This document shows positions 24,641 to 32,159 of a stretch of 51,098 nt of DNA, piece after piece (the first letter of the stretch is position 1; every line of letters starts with the position of its first letter). The notes below the pieces were generated by a model, which saw nothing but the letters and a program-made list of their open reading frames with translations, ran no database searches and had not been told where the DNA came from. The position numbers were made by a program, and so were the translations under genes. The stretch is from Kiritimatiellia bacterium (lineage in GTDB: Bacteria > Verrucomicrobiota > Kiritimatiellia > JAQICX01): assembly GCA_027858345.1 (NCBI GenBank), contig JAQICX010000247.1:1-51098 (forward strand), written 5' to 3'.

Positions 24641-25492
24641 ATGATATACCTAATTGCAGCTTCAATTCTTTGGTCGCTATCGTTCTCTCTAATAAAAAAA
24701 TATCTTACAGATCTTGATAGCAATCTCGTTGCATTCATAAGACTTTTCATATCGTTTCTTGTCTTTCTGCCGTTTTTTCGTCCTAAGACCGTATCAGTCA
24801 GAACCAATCTAAAGTTAATGGCAATTGGAGCCGTTGAATATGGCATTATGTATATGGCATATATATTTGCATTCAAGTTTCTTAAAGCATATGAAGTGGC
24901 AATGTTTACTGTCTTTACACCAATATATGTTGTTGTGATTCATGATTTGAAAAAACGTAAGATTGACAAGTTTAATATGCTTGCAGCAATGCTTGCGGTT
25001 TTAGGTGCTGTTGTTGCTGTATATTCAAGCTTTACAACAAGTGATAGAGTTCTTAAGAACATAATTGGGGGATTCTTTATCCTGCAAATTGCGAACATAT
25101 CCTTTGCCTTTGGTCAGATTGAATATAGAGCATTTATGAAAAAAAAGACGGTAGGGGATCTACCGGTATTTGCAGCTCTGTTCCTTGGGGCAACACTAGT
25201 TACATTACCTTTTGCCGCCATCACTGCTGACTTCTCGGCTGTTAGCATATCAATGAAACAGCTGTTGGTTTTATTATGGCTGGGCGTTGTTCCTTCAGGT
25301 CTTGGATTCTATCTATGGAACAAGGGAGCAAGAAAAACAAAAGCTGGATATCTAGCAGTTCTTAATGACTTGAAAATACCTCTTGGAATTTTATTTTCAA
25401 TACTTTTCCTTAGCGAGCAACCAAATATCCCTCGTTTGATTATATCTTTGGCATTCATGTTCGGAGCCCTTTTTATTGCAGAACGCTCCTGA
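24641..25492 (+). CDS. EamA (DMT superfamily) permease
   Basis: This inner-membrane transporter of the drug/metabolite family has about ten hydrophobic helices, formed by two EamA repeats. The first repeat includes MIYLIAASILWSLSFSLIKK and FIRLFISFLVFLPFF; the second includes FFILQIANISFAFGQIEYRA and LWLGVVPSGLGFYLWNKGA. The length of 283 is normal. It starts 14 bases after ddl and probably belongs to the same transcript. Substrate cannot be deduced; relatives export amino acids, sugars or other metabolites. Confidence 0.9.
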   Translation: MIYLIAASILWSLSFSLIKKYLTDLDSNLVAFIRLFISFLVFLPFFRPKTVSVRTNLKLMAIGAVEYGIMYMAYIFAFKFLKAYEVAMFTVFTPIYVVVIHDLKKRKIDKFNMLAAMLAVLGAVVAVYSSFTTSDRVLKNIIGGFFILQIANISFAFGQIEYRAFMKKKTVGDLPVFAALFLGATLVTLPFAAITADFSAVSISMKQLLVLLWLGVVPSGLGFYLWNKGARKTKAGYLAVLNDLKIPLGILFSILFLSEQPNIPRLIISLAFMFGALFIAERS

Positions 25493-25603
25493 ACCCCTAG
25501 AGATTTTCAACACACAGTGCTTCTTCAAACTCTTATACCCCGGTAGCCGAGCCGTTTCAGCTAGGAAAATCTCATTCAGTCATTATCTCAACTAATCATT
25601 CAA

Positions 25604-25975
25604 TCAGCTTGGAGCCAGCAAGCAGAAAGGCCATGCTGGAATATTTCTGATTATTCCGTAGCAAACTAAAATTCCAAATGCAACCCACGGAACCCATCGT
25701 TTGTATATCCACGCTGGGTTAAAGAACATGACTACGATAATAGGTGTTGAAAACACCATTAGTGGGTTTAAAGACACTGCCGCCATTATGTTTCCATGCA
25801 ATAGGTTGTGGATTGCACGCAGTGATCCACATCCTGGACAGTGGTGTCCTGTCACATAATAAAATGGACAGGGTAGAAAAATTGCCGTTTTAACAGGATT
25901 AAAAAAGTACAGTAAACCAAGTGCTACAATCAGCAAACCACCTAAGAATATGTACCCAACATTGCGTCTGTTCAT
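25604..25975 (-). CDS. DUF2752 membrane protein
   Basis: The protein is 123 residues with about three hydrophobic segments. The family signature is CPFYYVTGHHCPGCGSLRA followed by LLHGNIMAAVSLNPL. It is expected in the inner membrane and its function is unknown. It starts three bases after the stop of the CD225 gene with no clear ribosome-binding site, so it is likely coupled. DUF2752, CD225 and DUF4190 proteins often occur side by side, as here. Confidence 0.9.
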   Translation of the reverse strand: MNRRNVGYIFLGGLLIVALGLLYFFNPVKTAIFLPCPFYYVTGHHCPGCGSLRAIHNLLHGNIMAAVSLNPLMVFSTPIIVVMFFNPAWIYKRWVPWVAFGILVCYGIIRNIPAWPFCLLAPS

Positions 25976-25978
25976 ATG

Positions 25979-26329
25979 TTATAAGGTACGTGCTGTTTCA
26001 ATAAAAAGCGTGAAGGCACCGTATGCTATTTGAAATACAATTCCAACGCCAAATGCCCACCAACTCCATATCTTTGCCATACGAGATGATGCCATTGCTC
26101 CTTGTATGTCCCCAGCTTGAATTTTGCTGTTAACTTGTGCCGCAAATACTATTGCAGCTATACCAAATGGCAGACAACAAAAAATTGTCACGAGGATTGA
26201 TTGTGCTAGATAGTTGGGAATTTTCTGTGGAAGTTCTACATTCTTCGCTGTTGTTTGGAGAGCTTCTCCACATTGTAAGCATTTGTTAGCGTTGTCATCG
26301 TTTTGTGCTCCGCATTTTCGGCAATACAT
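25979..26329 (-). CDS. Zinc-ribbon CD225/dispanin-type membrane protein
   Basis: A short N-terminal zinc ribbon (MYCRKCGAQN, then CLQCGEAL) is followed by a linker. Then comes a CD225-like pair of membrane segments: PNYLAQSILVTIFCCLPFGI, AAIVFAAQVNSKIQAGD and ASSRMAKIWSWWAFGVGIVF. Bacterial CD225 proteins are homologues of interferon-induced transmembrane proteins, and their role is not established. It is the middle gene of a three-gene minus-strand cluster. Confidence 0.88.
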   Translation of the reverse strand: MYCRKCGAQNDDNANKCLQCGEALQTTAKNVELPQKIPNYLAQSILVTIFCCLPFGIAAIVFAAQVNSKIQAGDIQGAMASSRMAKIWSWWAFGVGIVFQIAYGAFTLFIETARTL

Positions 26330-26342
26330 AGTTTTTCCTTTT

Positions 26343-26879
26343 TTAATTTTTTAATATACTCATAGTGACTGTAATAGCGATAAGTAATGTGTAACTTATC
26401 GCGCAAAATCCACCCAAAATAATTCCAACCCAAGCATGAGCTTTACCTTTAGACTCTTCATGTACATTTGCATATTTCAACCCTTTTATTCCAAGGATCA
26501 AAGCGACAATTCCTAAGGGAATTCCAACACAAGGAATCAACGAAAAAACGCCGCAATAGTAAGCCCATAGTGCTTTCGCATTTTTATATGGAATCAATCC
26601 TCCCAATGTATTGTCATCCGCAACGACATATTTGGGTTGGTCTAAATCATGTAAAGGAAATCCACAGCTGGTGCACTTGTAATCGTTCTCTCGATTTTGT
26701 TGTCCGCACTTGGTGCAATATATCGTGTCATTAGCTTCTTGTGAAGTTGATAGAGTTTGCTGTGATGAAGGAATTGTCACAGTTACGTCACATGAAGGAC
26801 ACTTAGCTTGTTCCCCAGCTTCCGAGGTATCCACGGAAAGCGTCTGTCCGCAGTTAGTACAGTCAAATTCAATGCTCAT
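26343..26879 (-). CDS. Double zinc-ribbon DUF4190 membrane protein
   Basis: The start is set at the ATG at 26879 (MSIEFDCTNCGQ), because AAAGGA precedes it by seven bases. A TTG at 26900 is also in frame. The first ribbon is DCTNCGQ with CPSCDV, and the second is YCTKCGQQN with CTSCGFPL. A linker leads to a DUF4190 domain with two helices: AYYCGVFSLIPCVGIPLGIV and HAWVGIILGGFCAISYTLLI. It is the first gene of the zinc-ribbon membrane cluster, and its function is unknown. Confidence 0.88.
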   Translation of the reverse strand: MSIEFDCTNCGQTLSVDTSEAGEQAKCPSCDVTVTIPSSQQTLSTSQEANDTIYCTKCGQQNRENDYKCTSCGFPLHDLDQPKYVVADDNTLGGLIPYKNAKALWAYYCGVFSLIPCVGIPLGIVALILGIKGLKYANVHEESKGKAHAWVGIILGGFCAISYTLLIAITVTMSILKN

Positions 26880-26900
26880 CAAGTATCCTTTCATTGCCAA

Positions 26901-27183
26901 TAATGGTATAATAGTTATTAGCTTTAGTTGTTTATACTGTTAAAAGTGCACAATGCAAAGTAATACGTGGTAACTCTTTTTAACTCACTAGGGCACTTGA
27001 AACTTCAAAAATTCATCTCTGCTTTCAATAATATAAATGCTATGATATAAAAGTTTATTATAAAAGACAACTTTTTTTGTTCATAATATTTAGAGAAATT
27101 GACTAACTGACTGAAGCATTGCTATGTATTTACATTTTAACTGTTTTTTCGGTTAGTGTATGTCTTTGGTATATAAAAAATGC
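26901..27183. other. AT-rich intergenic region
   Basis: Nothing recognisable lies between the DUF4190 gene and the cspA terminator. The sequence is AT-rich without open frames of interest. A weak ACTGTTTTTTCGGTTAG at 27137-27153 recalls the terminal repeat found elsewhere. Confidence 0.4.
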
Positions 27184-27228
27184 AAAAAAAAACATGGCAA
27201 CACTTTGAATTCAAAGAGTTAAACCATG
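27184..27228 (-). terminator. Intrinsic terminator of the cold-shock gene
   Basis: Read on the minus strand, CATGG/CCATG arms at 27193-27228 enclose a CTTTGAATTCAAAG palindrome. A run of T follows (A at 27184-27192 on the plus strand). It lies about 30 bases past the stop codon. Confidence 0.8.
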
Positions 27229-27258
27229 CTTTTGAGTTTTTTTTGTTAGCCTAATTAA

Positions 27259-27462
27259 TTAAATAGGTTTAACGTTAGTTGCACAAGGACCTTTGCGTCC
27301 TTCGCCTTCTGTATACTCAACTTTTTGACCATCATCAAGAGACTTATAACCGTCAGCTTGTATTTCTGAATGGTGAACAAATAGATCGTTGCTGCCATCG
27401 TCTGGTGTAATAAATCCAAAACCTTTATCTGCGTTAAACCACTTTACTGTACCTGTACTCAT
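27259..27462 (-). CDS. csp: Cold-shock domain protein
   Basis: This 67-residue single-stranded nucleic-acid-binding OB fold acts as an RNA chaperone. It has RNP1 (KGFGFI) and RNP2 (LFVHHSEI), with the standard opening [18 protein letters not shown]. The start is taken at 27462 because of this family-conserved N-terminus; an ATG at 27477 would add five residues. A TTGGT-gaagttttagtg-ACCAA inverted repeat lies at about 27480-27501 in the upstream leader, and a strong terminator follows. Confidence 0.95.
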   Translation of the reverse strand: MSTGTVKWFNADKGFGFITPDDGSNDLFVHHSEIQADGYKSLDDGQKVEYTEGEGRKGPCATNVKPI

Positions 27463-27501
27463 ATTCTTTATCTTCATTCTTTGGTGAAGTTTTAGTGACC
27501 A

Positions 27502-27879
27502 ATCTTGTTATCACCATTACAAGCTTGGTTTTAATCTTTGTTAATAGTTTCAAAGATGATTTTTCAGCTTTGAAGTTTGAACAGTTACTTAATTCTTCCA
27601 ATTTCAAAGAGGAAGACTCTGTTCAACTATTATACTATACCACTCAATCTTTAATACTAAATAGTGCAGTATTTTTATATAATATATTTTTTTTAGAAAA
27701 AATACAACCTTTTATCCCAGATTTATCCATATTTCGACTTTTTATGCCGATAAATTGTTATTAATCACCAAAATATCGCTATTGAAACAAGATTTTTAGT
27801 GTTTTATCCATTTTGTACTCAACTATTTATAAACTTATCTCTTCACACTTATTACGCCTTACTGCTGGCTTGCCAGCTC
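27502..27879. other. AT-rich intergenic region
   Basis: A plus-strand open frame of 89 codons begins with GTG at 27495. It has no ribosome-binding site, has skewed composition and matches no family I know, so it is not called. A CTGCTGGC-tt-GCCAGC hairpin lies at 27860-27876, just past the end of the receiver fragment. Confidence 0.45.
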
Positions 27880-28071
27880 TCAATCATTTTTCAGCACCTC
27901 TCTAATCTTGTATGCGAGGTCATTACGCGTAAATGGTTTGGCAAGTATTTGATCAATCTGTGCTGGGTCAAGTTTGACTGCTTGAAGGTTAACGCCATGT
28001 CGCCATGTCAGTTTTCTTTCGACCAACATAAAGTTTAATAAATGTTTTTCCTGCTTAGCAGATTTTTTCAC
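27880..28071 (-). pseudogene. C-terminal fragment of a response-regulator receiver domain
   Basis: The last half reads VKLDPAQIDQILAKPFTRND and LAYKIREVLKND. This matches the end of CheY-like domains: the conserved Lys-Pro of the KPF turn, then the final helix. The phospho-acceptor Asp and the first two thirds of the domain are absent. The frame starts inside the last codons of the Cfa-like gene. It is probably the remnant of a larger sensor or regulator gene, although a short functional peptide is not excluded. Confidence 0.6.
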
Positions 28072-29258
28072 TTCAACAGTATGTTAATGTTTTTTTGTTT
28101 ATTTAAATTATTCGGCAGTTCTATAACAACCCTGTAGGCATCCATGGTATAATCAAAAAATGCATGCGATGATCCCCAAAGATAGAGACGAAACTTTCGA
28201 TAAAGTTGTTCTCCCCAACGATCAATAATCTCATCACGTGCAGCTTCAAGATTTTTTGCCCACTCTCTGCAGGTCAAGTAGTAACTGTGACGATCGTTAT
28301 AAACACTTTTTAACTCAAAACTTGTTTTGGAGACTTGAGTTAGAAAGTCATGTAGACAAAAATATCGGTGGTTTCCGGGAAACACATAACGCGATATAAA
28401 TGTTGGTTTGGAATATTTTTCCCGACAGGAACTGGCATCTAAATATATTCTGCCGCCAGGTCGCAACAATCTTTTGAATTGCTTTAGAACAGCGCCATAA
28501 TTAGGAAGGTGTTCCATAACGCCCAAAATAACAATTGCATCATAAGGTTCCGCCGATGTAAATTCATAAAAATCTTCATGTTTTACTTTACATGGTAATT
28601 GAAGTCGTTGTATTAAATCACCTAAATACAGTTCTGACTGCCTTGCAAGCGTAAGTGCAGTGACGCTAATTCCTTGTTTTCCTGCGTGTTCAACAAAAGT
28701 TCCCCAGCCACCACCAACATCTAGCACTCGATCTCCAGGTTTAAGGTTGCAATCTTTAACTATAGTATCAAGTTTTCTTTGTTGGGCTGTCTCAAGTGAC
28801 TCATCATCACTTTCAAAAATGGCTTGAGAATAACAGCGACTTGTATCCATGAATTTTAGAAAAAACTCGTTTTCATACTCATAGTGGTCATGTATAGCAT
28901 TTTTGTTTGTGCGTAACTGTCCAATTATCAAGGGCAGTAATCTTGTAAAAAATTGATAAATCGGATGTAGATCCTGCAATGCATTGCGGCAACTTAGAAT
29001 ATCCCACATTTCCCCTTCAATGTCTATCCCGCCATTTATATATTCTTCGGCAAACCTGACTTGATCAAAACTTGCAATTGCTGACAAGGCATGTCGGTTG
29101 TTAATAGTAATGGTAAATATTGGGATTCCTTCTCCAAATTGCAGAATATTGCCATTTGGTAACCGAACTTTAAATGTTGTATCTATTGATCGGTGACGTA
29201 TTAGCTGTGATAGCTTCGTCTCGTTTATATTACTTTTTGTAATAGTAGGTGATTTCAT
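28068..29258 (-). CDS. Cyclopropane-fatty-acyl-phospholipid synthase family methyltransferase
   Basis: Cfa-type enzymes methylenate unsaturated phospholipid acyl chains using SAM. Motifs are HYEYENEFFLKFMDTSRCYS, AQQRKLDTIVKDCNLKPGDR, the SAM loop VLDVGGGWGTFVEHAG (GGGWG for the usual GCGWG), VILGVMEHLPNY and a C-terminal YRVVIELPNN. The N-terminal lipid-binding part (FGEGIPIFTITI, FAEEYINGGIDIEGEMWDIL) is present. The start at 29258 is preferred because GGGGG precedes it; a TTG at 29270 is in frame. About 396 residues is normal. A related fatty-acid methyltransferase function cannot be excluded. Confidence 0.88.
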   Translation of the reverse strand: MKSPTITKSNINETKLSQLIRHRSIDTTFKVRLPNGNILQFGEGIPIFTITINNRHALSAIASFDQVRFAEEYINGGIDIEGEMWDILSCRNALQDLHPIYQFFTRLLPLIIGQLRTNKNAIHDHYEYENEFFLKFMDTSRCYSQAIFESDDESLETAQQRKLDTIVKDCNLKPGDRVLDVGGGWGTFVEHAGKQGISVTALTLARQSELYLGDLIQRLQLPCKVKHEDFYEFTSAEPYDAIVILGVMEHLPNYGAVLKQFKRLLRPGGRIYLDASSCREKYSKPTFISRYVFPGNHRYFCLHDFLTQVSKTSFELKSVYNDRHSYYLTCREWAKNLEAARDEIIDRWGEQLYRKFRLYLWGSSHAFFDYTMDAYRVVIELPNNLNKQKNINILLK

Positions 29259-29270
29259 GTTAACCCCCAA

Positions 29271-29707
29271 TGCATAACAACTGTTATGCGTACTACGTTT
29301 TACGAGCTAATTTGTACGTAAAACTGTAAACAGTAAATAGTGAAAGAATGATAGAGGTACAATAGTTGAACTGTCGAAAACAATTATTTTCCAACCACTT
29401 TCAATTCTTATCGTTGACATAGTCAACTCTTCCCACGTAACACGTAGTACCGCATCACGTAGCATCCGCCAGCGACAGCTACGCAGTGTCAGTTATTAAA
29501 TTTTTCCTGCACACTAAATTTATTTAATCAAATTTTGCGTAGCTCATCTTCCTTAATTATACATCACATTAGCATAGTGTCAAATGTTTTAACATATTTT
29601 ATCTGTTTTTTCTCCATTATTGGTTCTTCGTAATATTTTGTGGGTCATCTGTTTTGTTCGACTGCGTTGCAGTCGTTGCATTAGTAATGGTTAATTAACC
29701 ATGCATT
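29271..29707. other. Intergenic region with three perfect palindromes
   Basis: There is no intact gene. Hairpins or palindromes stand at 29659-29675 (CGACTGC-gtt-GCAGTCG) and 29687-29702 (ATGGTTAATTAACCAT). A third at 29734-29749 (GCTTCC-gtat-GGAAGC) lies within the fetB remnant. Confidence 0.5.
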
Positions 29708-29866
29708 TCATACATGGCTATTAACATTGAACAGCTTCCGTATGGAAGCAACAAGAACCTGTTTTTCTCTTTTTATTCCTTGAAACCTGACTAATGAGAA
29801 GATAAGCATAATAAATATGTAGCCAAATAGAACTTGATATATATTTAGATTAATTATTGAATTCAT
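29708..29866 (-). pseudogene. Truncated FetB/YbbM-like ABC permease (N-terminus only)
   Basis: The ATG at 29866 overlaps the TGA of the preceding ATPase gene (ATGA). The 52 codons encode one membrane helix (VLFGYIFIMLIFSLV) and then RFQGIKREKQVLVASIRKL. This corresponds to the start of UPF0014/FetB permeases, which continue for about 200 more residues. A stop follows at 29708-29710 next to hairpin repeats, so the rest of the gene is lost. FetAB-type systems are linked to iron homeostasis in E. coli. Confidence 0.65.
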
Positions 29867-30384
29867 GTGATGTTTCCTCCTGCGATTCCAATTATCACAT
29901 CTGAATATTTGTTTGCCATTGTTTTGGAATGGGTAACCAATATTGCACTCTTGTTGTTTGTTTTAACATGGTTGACCAGCATATCTATAATAAATTCTTC
30001 TGTTACATCATCAAGAGATGATGATGGCTCGTCGAAAAGATAAATGTCTGCATTAAGAAGAAGAATTCTGCCAAGAGCAAGTCTTTGTTTCTCTCCTCCG
30101 GAAAGTTCTGATGCATCTGTCTCTAGTGTTTTGGGTAGTTCAAGTTTTTCTAAAATCTTTTTTAGTTCTGAATCTGTCTTTTCTTGTTTATCCTGAAATT
30201 TTAGTGCAATATTTAGATTGTTCCTGATGTTTCCTTGAAATATAATGGGGTTTTGTGAGAGCATCACAACGTTTCGTCCACCACTTTTTCCCAAAAGTGT
30301 TGTTATCTTCCCTCTCTCAAAACTTAGCTTAGGAATATCCAGTATAGTCTTAAATTTTATATCTTTGAGTTCAAACATTTTCAT
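29863..30384 (-). pseudogene. FetA/YbbL-like ABC ATPase with deleted P-loop
   Basis: The N-terminus (MKMFELKDIKFKTIL) and the C-terminal half are ordinary ABC ATPase: Q-loop MLSQNPIIFQGNIRNN, signature LSGGEKQRLALGR, Walker B IYLFDEPSSSLDD and switch His in VTHSK. The Walker A reads LLGKSGG and then jumps to RNVVMLSQ. About 35-40 residues, including the essential Lys-Thr/Ser and the following helix, are missing in frame. It therefore cannot bind ATP normally. It is followed by a permease fragment, so the operon is decayed. The start could also be upstream at 30411. Confidence 0.75.
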
Positions 30385-30746
30385 TGTGACAGCTTTCGTA
30401 TATTTAGTCACTATAATAACATTATTATAAAACTTATATCAACTATATATTTAGTCTCGCCAAAATATCCCTCAATTTTTCGGTTGATTCATTTTTATGT
30501 GGTCTCAAAATGACCTGCGTCCTTCCCACGTGAATGTTGCAGGCTAGCAGTTGACTTGCAGAATTAGTCTTGTCTTGTCGCAAAGGCCTGTCCACCATAG
30601 CTCGAAGAGCGACGGCTGGAAGGAACGAAGGCTGTAGCCGAGCCGCTCCGTCTTGGAAAAACAACAACTCAGCCTTTTATTTACCGCCACCCTCGGCCTG
30701 GCAAATAAAAAACAATATGATTGAAGTTGATATCATAACTTTTAAT
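30385..30746. other. Intergenic region carrying a TTTTTCGGTTG-family repeat
   Basis: CCTCAATTTTTCGGTTG at 30470-30486 matches the element ends at 19632 and 47120. Beyond it the sequence shares phrases with those elements (ACTTGCAGAATTAGTCTTG near 30553). It also holds a CCGAGC-CGCTCCGTCTTGG-like hairpin near 30635. A clear right terminus was not found before the lacI-type gene. Confidence 0.5.
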
Positions 30747-31787
30747 TTAAGAACAACACTTATCAACTAGTTCAGCTGTAGTATAACCTTTCTCAATGGT
30801 GGTGTAGGGGATGAGAGTTAATTCACCCTCTTTTGCTTTTGTTTCAACGGCCTTGATAATCCTTGTGACAGCAATTTCACCCATCTGCTCGTCTGGAACA
30901 ATTGCTGTTGTAAGATCAAATAAGTCAAATGCTGATATTTCCTCCTTAAATGATGCTATTGAAATATCTTCAGGGCAGGATTTACCTAAGGATTCTGCTG
31001 CAATACGAAGTGCCAGTGCTCCATTACATGAGTAGGAAATTATGGCTGTAGCATCGTGACTTCTTATAATCTCTTTTGACAGAGAATGCATTTCATTCTT
31101 TTCGGGAGTCGTTGCAAATCTAAAAGTTGTCGGAGATAAACCATTCTCCTCCATTGCTCGAATATATCCGGCTTCTCTATCTAAAACACTATAGTGATTG
31201 TTCTTTAATAGTATTTGCTCTTCTGACATGTTCAAGTCTGCATATAATATTTTTTTGTGACCAAGTTTAAGGAGATATTCTGTTAGCATTTTACTTCCTT
31301 GAAAATCGTCTGGACATATACAGTTTTGCTGTGATTTAGTGTTAACCCAGATTGCCTGCACGTTGCTGCTTTCAGCCAAATTGGTTAAATATTCCGGAAT
31401 TTGTTTTGTATAGTAGATTATGTATCCATCAACCTGTTTGTTTCTTAAAGTAGGGGGAAGGTTGTCAGACGTGAATGATTGATTGGGTGCGATATGTGTT
31501 ATATTTAAAGAATAGTTAAGTTCTGAGAACTTATTCATAAATCCGCTAAATAAACCTTGGGAAAAATAACTGAAGTCATAATCCGAACTCAACACTAATC
31601 CAATTGCTCTAAAAGCTCCATTTCGCGTGGCAACAGCTCCTGCATGGGGGCGATAACCAATCTCTTCTGCTACTTCAAACACCTTGCGTCTTGTCTCGTC
31701 GGAGACTCCCGGGTTTCCGTTGAATGCGTATGAAACTGCTACGTGACTTATACCAAGTCTATTTGCTATGTCTTTTAATGTTGCCAT
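30747..31787 (-). CDS. LacI family transcriptional regulator
   Basis: The ATG at 31787 begins the canonical LacI helix-turn-helix (MATLKDIANRLGISHVAVSY, AFNGNPGVSDETRRKVFEVA, EEIGYRPH). AAAGGTGG lies about ten bases upstream, and the resulting 346 residues is standard. Longer in-frame starts to 31952 are unlikely. The rest is a periplasmic-binding-protein-like sensor (IGLVLSSDYDFSYFSQGLF, AIISYSCNGALALRIA, DISIASFKEE), which presumably binds a sugar or oligosaccharide. It is divergent from a secreted glycosidase gene. Two identical CTTTCACGTGAAAG palindromes lie in the shared promoter region, so it very likely controls both directions. Confidence 0.92.
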   Translation of the reverse strand: MATLKDIANRLGISHVAVSYAFNGNPGVSDETRRKVFEVAEEIGYRPHAGAVATRNGAFRAIGLVLSSDYDFSYFSQGLFSGFMNKFSELNYSLNITHIAPNQSFTSDNLPPTLRNKQVDGYIIYYTKQIPEYLTNLAESSNVQAIWVNTKSQQNCICPDDFQGSKMLTEYLLKLGHKKILYADLNMSEEQILLKNNHYSVLDREAGYIRAMEENGLSPTTFRFATTPEKNEMHSLSKEIIRSHDATAIISYSCNGALALRIAAESLGKSCPEDISIASFKEEISAFDLFDLTTAIVPDEQMGEIAVTRIIKAVETKAKEGELTLIPYTTIEKGYTTAELVDKCCS

Positions 31788-31957
31788 ATCTGCTTTTGCC
31801 ACCTTTATTAAAGCTTTTATATAAGGGATATATCTGTTCCCAGCCATCTCTCTGCGTTGGGTAGTGAAAACAACAACGCATCCATGTTTTTCTATTTCCT
31901 CGAAAATATCAATTTTCTCATAAAAATAAAAGAAAAAACATGCTGTTTCCACAAAAA

Positions 31958-31973
31958 ACTTTCACGTGAAAGT
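31958..31973. promoter_or_regulatory. LacI-type operator 1 (16-bp perfect palindrome)
   Basis: ACTTTCACGTGAAAGT is a perfect 16-bp palindrome with the central CG typical of LacI operators. It is about 170 bases upstream of the regulator start. The same 14-bp core recurs at 32118-32131. Confidence 0.85.
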
Positions 31974-32045
31974 AAAAACCACCAAAAATTGATTTTTTTT
32001 CTTGAAAAATATTAGAAAATTGATAACATTCAATCAGTTTTACTT

Positions 32046-32083
32046 CAAGAAGTGAGTTTTTTAACAAGAAGTGAGTTTTTTAA
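32046..32083 (+). repeat. Perfect 19-bp tandem direct repeat in the promoter region
   Basis: CAAGAAGTGAGTTTTTTAA occurs twice without a gap between the two LacI operators. It could be a binding site for a second regulator or a recent slippage duplication. Confidence 0.8.
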
Positions 32084-32117
32084 ATAAACAGAGGATTTAT
32101 TTATTATTATTAATTGC

Positions 32118-32131
32118 CTTTCACGTGAAAG
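32118..32131. promoter_or_regulatory. LacI-type operator 2 (14-bp perfect palindrome)
   Basis: CTTTCACGTGAAAG is identical to the core of operator 1. It ends 28 bases before the ATG of the glycosidase gene, a position suited to direct repression. Confidence 0.85.
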
Positions 32132-32159
32132 TATTAAATAACGAGGGAAATAGTAGTTT

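Noticed and set aside
27495..27764. Plus-strand open frame of 89 codons downstream of the cold-shock gene start
   Set aside because: GTG start without ribosome-binding site, composition driven by AT-richness, no family resemblance.
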